A DNA stretch of 54,322 bases from Pararoseomonas baculiformis (GTDB lineage: Bacteria; Pseudomonadota; Alphaproteobacteria; Acetobacterales; Acetobacteraceae): the NCBI RefSeq assembly GCF_017813395.1, contig NZ_JAGIZB010000027.1:1-54322 (forward strand). Reading direction: 5' to 3'. The notes below the pieces were generated by a model. The model had not been told where the DNA came from, did not search any database, and saw only the letters and a list, made by a program, of their open reading frames with translations. The translations under genes and the position numbers were made by a program. Positions 29,252 through 37,330 of this stretch are shown one piece after another. Within the stretch, counting starts at the first letter, position 1. Every line of letters starts with the position of its first letter.

Positions 29252-29479
29252 ATGGAGGATCTGCGGAACGGTCGCGGCATGGGCACGGCCCTGTGGCAGA
29301 CCTGGTGCGCCCGCTGGCTGGCCGGCGATGGCGCGGGAGAGCTCTCCCGCAATGCCCGGGCTTCGGTACGGCTGACCGGCAGCGATGGCGGTGACGCACA
29401 GGATTCCGGCCTGCACGGCGATGGACGCCTTCATCTGCTGGAGCCCATCTGGCCAGCAATCCCGAAATCCCTGCTTTGA
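29252..29479 (+). CDS. Small hypothetical ORF
   Basis: 75 aa from an ATG at 29252, with GGAG about ten bases upstream. Most codons end in G or C as in real genes here, and the composition (MEDLRNGRGMGTALWQTW..., three Trp in the first half) is less Arg/Pro-heavy than shadow frames. No homologue recognised, no signal or membrane segment. It fills most of the 470-base gap between the RTX gene and the GGDEF gene. Could be non-coding. Confidence 0.3.
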   Translation: MEDLRNGRGMGTALWQTWCARWLAGDGAGELSRNARASVRLTGSDGGDAQDSGLHGDGRLHLLEPIWPAIPKSLL

Positions 29480-29623
29480 GGTAAGGCACCGGCCCGGCGC
29501 GTTGGCCCACGGATGAATGACGCGGTCGGGCGGGGCGTGTTAACGTTGCCGAAGCGGTTGGTGATCCGAGTTTGGCACGCGGTGCGGCGGCCCGGAGCAT
29601 GACCTTCCCGCTGCCAGGACAAG

Positions 29624-30649
29624 ATGACCGTCGATCCAGACCCCCAGAACGAGGCGGAGCGTCTCGCTTTTCTCCGCTCCTGCGAGATCCTCGACACGGG
29701 GCAGGAGCCGGCCTTCGACCATGTCTCGCGCCTGGCCGCGCGGGTGGCGCAGTGCCCCGTGGCGCTGGTCGGGCTCGTTGATGCGGAGCGAGTCTGGTTC
29801 AAGTCTCGCCATGGGATCGCCCGGGCGGAGGTGCCGCGGGCAGGCTTTTTCTGTGCCCAGGCCATTCTCGCGCCGGGCGAGGTGATGGTGGTGCCCGATG
29901 CGGCGCGGGACGCACGCTTCGCGGGGCATGCGCTGGTGGCGGAAGAGCCGGGGCTTCGCTTCTATGCCGGCATTCCGCTGGCGGTGCCGGGTGGCGGCGC
30001 GCTTGGCACGCTTTGCGTGCTCGACCACCATCCCCGCGATGCGTCGCCCGCCCTGGCGGAAGCGCTGCGCGATCTGGCCGGCACCGCAATGACCGCGCTG
30101 GACCTTCATCTGGCGCGGAAGCAGATGCGGGAGGCGGCGCGGATCGACCCGCTCACCGGCCTGGTGAACCGCGCCGCCCTGCTGGAGGCGGTCACCCAGG
30201 CCATTGCGGTTCAGCGGCGCTACGGAACCTCCTTCTCCCTGATCAAGTTCGACCTGGACGGGTTCAAGGCGTTCAACGACCGTTTCGGGCATGAGGTGGC
30301 GGACGAGGCGCTGCGCGAGGTGGCGCGCCTCCTGCGGGCAACGCTGCGCTCCTCCGATCTCCTGGCCCGCCTCGGCAGTGACAAGTTTGCGGCCCTGCTC
30401 GGTGGCGGCGGGGAGGTGGACCTGGCGAAGGTCGCCGAGCGCATGCGGGCGGCGGTGGAAGCCGGCATGGCCGGGCGTGGCTGGCTACTTACGGCCTCCC
30501 TGGGTGCCGCGCAGTTCGACACGCCGCCCGCCGATGTCGGAGAGGCGCTGGCCATCATGGACGGGCTGACGCGCGGTGCACAGCTGGCGGGCCGGAACCG
30601 CGTCATGCGCTGGGATGCCATGCCGGTTCCGCTTCGCGACGTGCCCTGA
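29624..30649 (+). CDS. GAF-GGDEF protein with degenerate active site (GSDKF) and intact RxxD site
   Basis: 341 aa. An N-terminal GAF domain (about 20-165; starts NEAERLAFLRSCEILDTGQEP, a common lead-in) is followed by a diguanylate-cyclase fold (about 170-335; RIDPLTGLVNRAALLEAV, LIKFDLDGFKAFNDRFGHEVADEAL). The signature loop is GSDKF at residues 251-255 instead of GG(D/E)EF: the second Gly and the catalytic Glu are replaced. The product-binding inhibitory site RSSD is at 242-245, five residues before the loop as in active enzymes. The protein is therefore more likely a c-di-GMP receptor than a synthase (inference). The ATG at 29624 is clear. No membrane segments. Confidence 0.88.
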   Translation: MTVDPDPQNEAERLAFLRSCEILDTGQEPAFDHVSRLAARVAQCPVALVGLVDAERVWFKSRHGIARAEVPRAGFFCAQAILAPGEVMVVPDAARDARFAGHALVAEEPGLRFYAGIPLAVPGGGALGTLCVLDHHPRDASPALAEALRDLAGTAMTALDLHLARKQMREAARIDPLTGLVNRAALLEAVTQAIAVQRRYGTSFSLIKFDLDGFKAFNDRFGHEVADEALREVARLLRATLRSSDLLARLGSDKFAALLGGGGEVDLAKVAERMRAAVEAGMAGRGWLLTASLGAAQFDTPPADVGEALAIMDGLTRGAQLAGRNRVMRWDAMPVPLRDVP

Positions 30650-30792
30650 AACCGCCGATGCGACCGCAATCGGACCGGGCCGCCGGGCGCTCGCGTTTTC
30701 AGGAACGTCACGAAGCTGTCAACGGCTGTTGCGTGTTACGATGAAGCGTTTTCGAAGTTACAGGGCCGTTGAACTTCATAACGGAGGTTAAA

Positions 30793-30963
30793 ATGCGCAC
30801 GCTTCCCGTCCTCGCCGCGCTGGTGGCGTCCCTGGGTCTCGCTGCCTGCACCGTGAACACCGCCCCGTCGAACCCGCCGCCGCCCGTGGCCGCGACCGTC
30901 GTCACCCCGGCGCCGATGATGTCGACGCCGGCCCCGGGTTCCACGGTCGTCGTCCGGCCCTGA
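30793..30963 (+). CDS. Small lipoprotein
   Basis: 56 aa. Start MRTLPVLAALVASLGLAAC shows a lipoprotein signal peptide with lipobox LAAC (Cys19). The mature part is 38 residues of Pro/Thr/Val with no charged core, typical of small envelope lipoproteins of unknown role. GGAGG lies five bases before the ATG. An in-frame ATG at 30769 would place residues ahead of the signal and is less likely. It ends before a perfect hairpin shared with the convergent gene. Confidence 0.8.
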   Translation: MRTLPVLAALVASLGLAACTVNTAPSNPPPPVAATVVTPAPMMSTPAPGSTVVVRP

Positions 30964-31020
30964 GCCAGGCCTGAACGCGAGGGCTCCGGCGCCGCCGGTG
31001 CCCTCGCCATGTCCGATCCG

Positions 31021-31050
31021 TTGCCCGGATGGCGCCAGCCATCCGGGCAA
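31021..31050. terminator. Perfect 12-bp hairpin between convergent genes
   Basis: TTGCCCGGATGG at 31021-31032 pairs completely with 31039-31050 across a six-base loop. It lies between the lipoprotein (plus) and the membrane protein (minus), a typical place for a bidirectional terminator. No long T run on either side. Confidence 0.7.
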
Positions 31051-31065
31051 TGGGGCGTGCTGCGG

Positions 31066-31554
31066 TCAGCGAAGGGCGAGGATGCTCCTTCGTCCCATCT
31101 CCCCTGGCGCCGCATGGATCATGAACTCGTTTTCGCGGCCGCCTGTGGCGGGAACCAGGGCGTACCACATCGTGTCCCGCGCGCCTGAGCTGAACACGGC
31201 ATCGGCGCGGCAGAGGATCAGGCCGGGCAACGCGCCCTCCGGTGTCTCGACGCGCGTGGGAGCGTTCAGTTCCGTGACCTGGAGCCCGTTCCTGGCCATG
31301 GGGCCCGCCGCGAAGGCCTGGCTTGCGGAAGGAACGGCCTCCGCGCACCGGTCCATCGGATCGACAAGGCGCCCGCTCAGAAGAAATTCGGTGGCGAGAA
31401 AGCCGCCGGCGGTGATGAGCAGCGCCAGGGCAAGGATGCCAAGGATGCTCCGCGCGCCTTTGCGTCTCCTGGTCCGACGGGCTGCTGGCAGGAAGGCGTG
31501 AGCGGGGCGGACAGTCCCTTCCGGTGGGTGCGGCAACGGGCGTGGTCTTTGCAT
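31066..31554 (-). CDS. Hypothetical single-pass membrane protein
   Basis: 162 aa from the ATG at 31554, which has AGGAG six bases upstream; the frame opens earlier at 31662 without such a site. A basic cytoplasmic head (ARRTRRRKGAR) is followed by one membrane helix (SILGILALALLITAGGFLA) and a ~90-residue periplasmic part with two cysteines (DRCAEAV and LILCRAD) that could pair. No family recognised. Type II topology is predicted from the positive-inside rule. Downstream stop is the 31021-31050 hairpin. Confidence 0.65.
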   Translation of the reverse strand: MQRPRPLPHPPEGTVRPAHAFLPAARRTRRRKGARSILGILALALLITAGGFLATEFLLSGRLVDPMDRCAEAVPSASQAFAAGPMARNGLQVTELNAPTRVETPEGALPGLILCRADAVFSSGARDTMWYALVPATGGRENEFMIHAAPGEMGRRSILALR

Positions 31555-31786
31555 GTAGGGCTCCTGGGCCGAAGTTCGTGATCTCAGAGCGCTTGGACAA
31601 GGCTGGCCAGTCCGCGGCCCTCCGGCCGAAGGGACGGGCTTTCCCGGATGAAATGCAGGCAAGCGGGGTAGGCTGGTCGGCCAGAATGGCCTCGATTAGG
31701 CGCTGCGCCGGCGGGGCTGTGCGGCCCGCATGTAGCGACAAGCGGCCGTCCGCGATGACATTGAGCATCTCGGCGGTTATGGCGCG

Positions 31787-32197
31787 ATGCGGGCCGTGCT
31801 CGAGGCCCATCGCATCGGCCTCGCCGCTGGAGCTAGTCTCCCCCGTGATTTCGGGCGGGGCGCCATCCGGGCTCTGCAGTTCCTGGCGATGCGCCGCCTG
31901 CACGGCACTGCGGCGCGTGCCCGCAACATCAATGCGCTCCGCTCGCGTGGCGGTCGCCCCTCGAAACTCCATTGCCTAACTGATGATCGTGGCCGACCGC
32001 TCGCCTTCGCTGACGCCCGGTACGTCGCCGACATCGCCATGGCTCTGCCGCTGCTCCAGGCCGTGGCACGCTCCCGACGTCTTCTCGCTGACAAGGCCTA
32101 TGACGCCGAAGGCCTTCGCCTCTGGCTGAAGGACAGGCCAAGGCAGCGTGAGCACGAGGATGAGGTGCAGCCCCGGCACGGGGAGGAGCCCGGGTAG
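31787..32197 (+). pseudogene. IS5-family transposase relic
   Basis: The frame around 31930-32135 reads like the middle of an IS5-type DDE transposase: SRGGRPSKLHCLTDDRGRPL, VADIAMALPLLQAVAR, RRLLADKAYDAEGLRLWL. The conserved LTPGN between the first two blocks is lost (ADARY instead), and similarity ends abruptly after LKDRP, so the C-terminal third with the last catalytic Glu is missing. Sequence before about 31880 does not match either. No terminal inverted repeats are visible. This is a decayed insertion and marks past transposon activity beside the atypical gene that follows. Confidence 0.7.
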
Positions 32198-32209
32198 CAT
32201 AGCCAAGAG

Positions 32210-32692
32210 CGGCACGTTCCATCGCGCAGCGAAGCCTTTCCGCCGGAACGGGGACGAAGCATGGCCGCCGGTAATCCGGACCTGTCCCTCCGCTTCAAAC
32301 ACCCGCAAGGCGACATAACGCGGCGTGGAGGCCATCCCCGGCCGAGAATTCCAATTCTCACGGACATCATCCTCTCCGGAGTACTGGATGGCGAGACAGC
32401 GTGATAGGACAAGTCCCTGGACAGGCGACGTGCGAGGAAATTCACCCGGGCCACCTTCACATTCGGTCGGCCTTGCGGATAGAAGTCGAGACGTAACCGG
32501 TCTCTCAGGTCCAGGGGCATGGCCGGCATCACGGTCCCTACAACACTGAATTAGGGTTGCATCGCGTCTGTCTGAACATTGGCGGTGGTTTGACGAGCCG
32601 GCGGAATTTTAATGAGGGTCGTTTTTGCTGGAATTGGGATGGCGACACTTTGCCCTGCCATATTGGAAGATAAGCGACGCGAGGAAGAGTTG
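32210..32692. other. Region without a recognised gene after the IS relic
   Basis: About 480 bases. Short minus-strand frames exist (one reads LRDRLRLDFYPQGRPNVKVA) but I recognise none and they lack ribosome sites. The last 150 bases are clearly richer in A and T than the core genome and probably carry the promoter of the next gene. Confidence 0.4.
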
Positions 32693-34219
32693 ATGGAACA
32701 ACCTGATCTTTCCTTGAGAGAGGCGGCCCATGCCGGAGAAGCCCGGCTTGAGAGAGCCAGGGCCAAGGTGGCAGAGGCGCTCCGCCTCTGCCACGAAGGA
32801 TTGGAGGAGGCGGGTACCGCCGCGTTCCATCAGGCGGCGGAAGAGTTCGGCGACCTACTCGCCTCCGACGGCTATCCCGTATTTTGGAAGCAGTATTTCC
32901 ACCACGTCCTGGCGCGGCGTTCGCGCTGGCCGAAGGCGCGGGAATTCCTCTCCGAGCTTTCCAAGCGATACGGGGAGATTCCAGTCACGTTCGCCGTCAT
33001 GGGCGCACATGCCAAAACGTTCTTCTCGGATGACGAACGGATCAGGATTTGGCGACGTGCCGCTGAAGCAGAGCCTGGCGACATCAAGGCCCGTATGGCC
33101 CAACTCAGATTGCTTATCGCACTCCGTCGCCGGAATGAGCTTCCGGCCTGCGCCGATCCGTTTTTTGCCCTGCTTCGGTCGATGCCGCCGGATTCGTCCC
33201 TGATGGAGGCGTGGTGCTTGCTTGGTGATGCCTATCTGATTGAAAATGCATCGGACCGGGCGGAACTCTGCTACCGCTCGGCCCACCATGCAAATGCCGG
33301 GCAGGTGCGCCCGCTTCTCGGCCTTGCTTCAGTCGCCCTCGACGGTGGCCGGCGGCTTGATGCGGTGACACTGCTTTCGGAAGCCCTTACTCTGAAGGAG
33401 ATTCCTGAGGAGCTGAGGCGCCTAGCGACCTACGCGACAGAATGCTGGTCCACACCGGATCGCACAGCCGCACTGCCGAGTGTCGAAGTCGCGGTTTTTA
33501 CTCATCTTCATCGCGCCGAGAAGCTTCGGGAGAATCCGCACCTCGCGGCACCCGGACTCGGCCTGATTGAGCTGACGCTCACATCGCTGCGCGCGTCACT
33601 TAAGCTGGGTTCAGATATCCCCATCACCGTTTTTTATGATCACAGGCCAACGGAACTAAACGAGACCTATCGTCTTGCGCTCGAGAACTTTTGCGCGCAG
33701 GAGGGACTGCGGCTGGTAGTGAACGAGGGCTTTGGGCTCCGGCGTCAATGGCTCGATGCCATGGCGCGAGCCGAGGCGGATCTGGTCATGATCGTCGAAC
33801 ATGACCACGAGTTTCTGACCAACTGCCCCTCGCTCGAGCAGATCCGTGGGCTCTTCGCGGAGCGGCCGGATATGCAGTACCTGCGGCTGGCCAGACGCGC
33901 GAATGTGGTTAAGGGCTACGACACGATCCTGATCCAGTCTGCGCCGGAGCGGAAAGACGGCATCTACCGAACACCCGGATTCTCGAATACGCCACATCTC
34001 GTTAGACTTGGCTTTCTGCGCGACATGATCGGGCCATCCATCGGCTATGGTGGGCGGGATACACATAATTTCGGTGCGGGTGGTGTCGAGGACACGGTGA
34101 ACAGTCTCTACAGGGCCTTGGAGGCGAGAGTCGGCTTACCTGCGGCGATGCGGCTCTTCGGAACGCTCGTCTATGGCAATCCCGGCGATAAGCGCCGGGT
34201 TGTGCATCTCGGCGTCTGA
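32693..34219 (+). CDS. TPR plus glycosyltransferase-like protein, probably acquired
   Basis: 508 aa from the ATG at 32693, seven bases after GAGGA (the frame opens at 32612). Residues 1-270 are helical TPR-like repeats (MEAWCLLGDAYLIENASDRAEL, GLASVALDGGRRLDAVTLL). The C-terminal half resembles a GT-A glycosyltransferase fold: VAVFTHLHRAEKL, IPITVFYDHRP, and a DxD-like acidic patch VMIVEHDHEF. The family is unknown to me; sugar transfer to surface polymer or protein is inference. Codons use more A and T in third positions than any neighbour, and the IS5 relic is just upstream, which suggests horizontal gain. No signal peptide. Confidence 0.65.
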   Translation: MEQPDLSLREAAHAGEARLERARAKVAEALRLCHEGLEEAGTAAFHQAAEEFGDLLASDGYPVFWKQYFHHVLARRSRWPKAREFLSELSKRYGEIPVTFAVMGAHAKTFFSDDERIRIWRRAAEAEPGDIKARMAQLRLLIALRRRNELPACADPFFALLRSMPPDSSLMEAWCLLGDAYLIENASDRAELCYRSAHHANAGQVRPLLGLASVALDGGRRLDAVTLLSEALTLKEIPEELRRLATYATECWSTPDRTAALPSVEVAVFTHLHRAEKLRENPHLAAPGLGLIELTLTSLRASLKLGSDIPITVFYDHRPTELNETYRLALENFCAQEGLRLVVNEGFGLRRQWLDAMARAEADLVMIVEHDHEFLTNCPSLEQIRGLFAERPDMQYLRLARRANVVKGYDTILIQSAPERKDGIYRTPGFSNTPHLVRLGFLRDMIGPSIGYGGRDTHNFGAGGVEDTVNSLYRALEARVGLPAAMRLFGTLVYGNPGDKRRVVHLGV

Positions 34220-34276
34220 ACTCTCCAATAACTTTACAAGGGTAGAGGGATTACGCCTCAGCCGAAGCAGGGACCA

Positions 34277-35314
34277 TTACGGACCCTGTAGTTCCCGCCG
34301 CACGATGGCGGCTCCCTCGGCCATCGCGCGCAGCTTGGCGAAGGCGCGGGGGCGCGGCAGATACTTCATGCCGCAATCCGGCGCGATGACCAGGCGCTCG
34401 GCCGGCAGTCGCTTCAGCCCGGCGCGGATGCGCTCCGCTACTATTTCCGGCGTCTCGACCTGTTCCGTGCCGAGATCGATCACGCCGAGCATGATCGTCT
34501 TGCCCGGAAGGGAATCGAGCACCGAGAGATCCAGCTTTGGCTGCGCGGCCTCGATGGAGATCTGCGCGGCGTTGCAGTCCGCGAGCTGGGGGAGGAAGGA
34601 GTAGCCGGAGGGCTTCTCCTTCACCACGGCGGCATAGCCGAAGCAGAGATGCACGACCGTGTCGCCGTCCAGCCCTTCCAGCGCGCGATTCAGCGCCTTC
34701 ACGCCGAAGCGGGCGGCGGCTTCCGGGCGGGCCTGCATCCAGGGCTCGTCGAACTGGATGATGTCCACGCCGGCCTTCTTCAGGTCCCTGGCTTCCTCGT
34801 TGACGGCGGCGGCGTAGTCCATCGCCATGGCTTCCTCGTCCTTGTAGAACTCATCGGAAGCCTGCTGGGACAGGGTGAAGGGGCCGGGCAGGGTGATCTT
34901 CGTGCGCCGGTCGGTGTTGGCGACAAGGAACTCCACGTCGCGCACCTCCACCGGGCGGTTGCGGCGGATGCGGCCGATCACGCGCGGCACCAGCGTCTCC
35001 TTGCCGGCACGGCCCATGGTGCGGGCGGGGTTGTCCACATCCACGCCATCCAGCGCCAGGGCGAAGCGGTTGGAATAGCTCTCCCGCCGGATCTCGCCAT
35101 CGGTGACGATGTCGATCCCGGCGCGCTCCATGTCACGGATGGCGACGAGCGTCGCGTCGTCCTGCGCGCCCTCCAGCGCATCCTCGGCCACGCGCCACAT
35201 CTGCTTCATCCGCACCCGCGGCACGAGGTTCTGGGCGAGCACGTTGCGGTCCACCAGCCAGTCCGGCTGCGGATAGCTGCCGACGACGGTGGTGGGGAGA
35301 AGGGTGTTGGTCAT
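34277..35314 (-). CDS. Short MetE-like (core cobalamin-independent methionine synthase fold) methyltransferase
   Basis: 345 aa from the ATG at 35314. It has only the C-terminal catalytic barrel of MetE (full MetE is ~750 aa). The zinc ligands are visible: His and Cys in VVHLCFGY, Glu in SIEAAQP, Cys in APDCGMKYLPR. GSYPQPDWL and TDGEIRRESYSNRF are substrate-binding blocks. Such core proteins include folate-independent methionine synthases and catabolic methyltransferases. As the last gene of a twelve-gene catabolic array, two bases after the NTF2-like gene, it may take a methyl group off the growth substrate or make methionine from it (inference). Confidence 0.85.
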   Translation of the reverse strand: MTNTLLPTTVVGSYPQPDWLVDRNVLAQNLVPRVRMKQMWRVAEDALEGAQDDATLVAIRDMERAGIDIVTDGEIRRESYSNRFALALDGVDVDNPARTMGRAGKETLVPRVIGRIRRNRPVEVRDVEFLVANTDRRTKITLPGPFTLSQQASDEFYKDEEAMAMDYAAAVNEEARDLKKAGVDIIQFDEPWMQARPEAAARFGVKALNRALEGLDGDTVVHLCFGYAAVVKEKPSGYSFLPQLADCNAAQISIEAAQPKLDLSVLDSLPGKTIMLGVIDLGTEQVETPEIVAERIRAGLKRLPAERLVIAPDCGMKYLPRPRAFAKLRAMAEGAAIVRRELQGP

Positions 35315-35316
35315 GC

Positions 35317-35688
35317 TCAGGCCTTGGGAAGCGAGGTGGGCTGATAGGCGAGGAGGCGCCACTGGTCACCCTCCTTCGTCCAGAGGGCAAGGGTGAGGGA
35401 GGCGATCTCCCGCTCCGCGCCGTAGCGGTGGATGCGCGCGCTCATGCGGCCCAGCGCGGCAGCGGCTCCGGGGCCGGCCTCGAGCACGGCCTCGGTTTCG
35501 AAATGCACCTCCAGATAGCGCAGGCTGCCGTCGCGCAGCGTGGCGAGGTAGCTCTCCTTGCTGTCGGTCGTCGCGTTGGAATGGGCATAGACCAGCCGGT
35601 CCGATAGAAGCGCCGCCAGCGCCTCCGTGTCGCCATCCCGCATGGCGGCGTAGCGGCGTGCCTCCAGCGCGCGGATCTCGTCCTGCAT
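35317..35688 (-). CDS. NTF2-like (SnoaL/DUF4440-type) protein
   Basis: 123 aa. The pattern MQDEIRALEARRYAAMRDGD, then LLSDRLVYAHSNATTDSKESYL, then a C-terminal strand ending WTKEGDQWRLLAYQP matches the NTF2-like cone fold, used by small isomerases, dehydratases and by non-catalytic binders. The ATG at 35688 is eight bases after the dehydrogenase stop, and the stop is two bases before the MetE-like start. Function in the array is unknown. Confidence 0.82.
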   Translation of the reverse strand: MQDEIRALEARRYAAMRDGDTEALAALLSDRLVYAHSNATTDSKESYLATLRDGSLRYLEVHFETEAVLEAGPGAAAALGRMSARIHRYGAEREIASLTLALWTKEGDQWRLLAYQPTSLPKA

Positions 35689-35696
35689 CGGGTGCC

Positions 35697-36596
35697 TCAG
35701 CGGGGATTGGGCGCGAGCAGCCGCTCGGGCCAGGTGGCGACGCGGAAGAAGTCCAGCCCACCCTCGCCGGAGGCCTGGTAGGCCGCGGCGAATTGCCGGG
35801 CCAGGGCGGAAAGGGGCATGGGCACGCCTTCCCGCTGCCCGACGGCCAGGGCCAGGTCCATGTCCTTGGCGACGAGATCGACATCGGCGGCGGGCGTCCA
35901 GTCCCGTGCCTTCAGCATCTCGGCCTTGTAGGCGAGCAGCGGGGAGGCGACGACGCTGCGGGACAGCGCATCGATCATCGAATCCCATTCCAGGCCGAGC
36001 CGGCCACCGAAGGCCAGGGCCTCGCCGATGACCGCGGGGGTGAGGGCGACGACCATGTTGACCATCAGCTTCACTGCGCGCGCCTCCTCGGCCTCGCCGC
36101 AGCGCAGCGTTTCCTTGCCAAGCACGCCGAGCACGGGCTCGCACCGGTCCAGCACGGCCGCGGGGCCCGAGGCGAAGATGGTGAGCGCCCCCGCCGCCGC
36201 GCTGGCAGTGCTGCCCGATACCGGGCAGCGCAGGTAGTCCGCCCCGCGCTCCGCCATGGCCTCGGCCACGCGCGCGGAGGTGGCGGGAGAGACGGTGCTG
36301 AGATCGATGAAGACCTGACCGGGCCGGAGCGTCTCGGCCACGCCGCCGGGACCGATGACGATGGCCAGCAGCGCGGCGTCGTTCGGCACCATGGAGAAAA
36401 GGATATCCGCCTCCTCCGCCAGGGCCGCGCCCGTGGCATGGGGGTGGGCGCCCTCCGCGGCGAGATGGGCGATGCGGGCGGGGTCGATATCCGTGACGGA
36501 AAGGGTTGCGCCGGCATCCAGCAGGCGCCGGCAGAGCGGCGTGCCCATCCGGCCCACCCCGATCCAGCCAAGCTTCCAGCCCTGCAGCACGCCCAT
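35697..36596 (-). CDS. NAD(P)-dependent oxidoreductase, 3-hydroxyisobutyrate dehydrogenase family
   Basis: 299 aa. Rossmann start LGWIGVGRMGTPLCRRLLDAG; family blocks FIDLSTVSPATSARVAEA, CPVSGSTASAAAGALTI and the catalytic Lys region ARAVKLMVNMVVA. The last ~120 residues form the helical dimer domain, with AKDMDLALAVGQREGVPMP. These enzymes oxidise beta-hydroxy acids. I chose the ATG at 36596; the TTG at 36602 overlaps the livF stop. Gap to livF is two bases, so it is in the Liv operon and likely acts on the imported compound. Confidence 0.9.
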   Translation of the reverse strand: MGVLQGWKLGWIGVGRMGTPLCRRLLDAGATLSVTDIDPARIAHLAAEGAHPHATGAALAEEADILFSMVPNDAALLAIVIGPGGVAETLRPGQVFIDLSTVSPATSARVAEAMAERGADYLRCPVSGSTASAAAGALTIFASGPAAVLDRCEPVLGVLGKETLRCGEAEEARAVKLMVNMVVALTPAVIGEALAFGGRLGLEWDSMIDALSRSVVASPLLAYKAEMLKARDWTPAADVDLVAKDMDLALAVGQREGVPMPLSALARQFAAAYQASGEGGLDFFRVATWPERLLAPNPR

Positions 36597-36598
36597 GA

Positions 36599-37330
36599 TC
36601 AAAGCCCCAGGTAGAATTTGCGGACGAGATCGCTGTCGCCCAGCGCGGCCGGGCTGTCCCCCTGGAACTCCACGCGGCCATGCACCAGCACATAGCCGCG
36701 GTCGGCGATGCGGATGGCCTGGTGGAAGTTCTGCTCCGCCATCAGCACGGTGAGGCCGAGCTTTTCCTTCAGCTCCGCGATCTTCTCGATGGTGCGGGCG
36801 ACGAGGATGGGGGCAAGGCCGACCGAGGGTTCATCCACCAGAAGGATCTTCGGCGCGCACATCACGGCACGCCCCAACGCCACCATCTGCTGCTCGCCAC
36901 CGCTCATGCTGCCCACGGGCTGGGAGCGGCGCTCCTTCAGCCGTGGGAAAGCATCATAGCAGAATTCGAGGTTGCGCGGGATCGCCGCGCGGGCGCTGCG
37001 GCGATAGGCGCCCAGAAGAAGGTTCTCCTCAACAGAGAGGCGGGGAAAGAGCCGCCGCCCCTCCGGCACGATGGCGATGCCGAGATCGACGATCTCCTCG
37101 GGCGAGCGACCCACCAGCTCCGTGGTGGTGCCCTCGATGGTCGCGGCGATGCGGCCGCGCGTCGGCTTCAGAAGGCCGAGGATGCAGCGCATCAGCGTGG
37201 TCTTGCCGTTGCCATTGGTGCCGAGCAGCGCCACCGTCTCGCCGGGCGCGACCTTCAGCGAGACGCCATCGAGCGCGCGCACGGCGCCATAGGCGGCATC
37301 GACATCCTCGATCAGAAGGCTAGCGGCCAA
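36599..37330 (-). CDS. livF: Branched-chain amino-acid-type ABC transporter ATP-binding protein (LivF)
   Basis: 243 aa. Walker A LLGTNGNGKTTL, signature SMSGGEQQMVALGRAV, Walker B ILLVDEPSVGLAP, and VLMAEQNFHQAIRIADRGYVL, diagnostic of LivF. The TTG at 37330 has GAGGAGG seven bases upstream and overlaps the livG end by 11 bases; the frame opens further up at 37381 but that part is inside livG. Pairs with LivG on the cytoplasmic face. Confidence 0.93.
   Translation of the reverse strand: MAASLLIEDVDAAYGAVRALDGVSLKVAPGETVALLGTNGNGKTTLMRCILGLLKPTRGRIAATIEGTTTELVGRSPEEIVDLGIAIVPEGRRLFPRLSVEENLLLGAYRRSARAAIPRNLEFCYDAFPRLKERRSQPVGSMSGGEQQMVALGRAVMCAPKILLVDEPSVGLAPILVARTIEKIAELKEKLGLTVLMAEQNFHQAIRIADRGYVLVHGRVEFQGDSPAALGDSDLVRKFYLGL

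Noticed and set aside
25162-29352. A 1396-codon open frame antisense to the whole RTX gene.
   Set aside because: Its product is a monotonous Val/Ala/Ile/Arg repeat that mirrors the RTX nonapeptides. It has no ribosome site or domain, and high third-position GC with a repeated sense strand explains the missing stops.
32098-32532. Minus-strand frame of 144 codons after the IS relic.
   Set aside because: Cys/Ser/Arg-rich in its second half, no ribosome site and partly antisense to the relic; no recognisable family.
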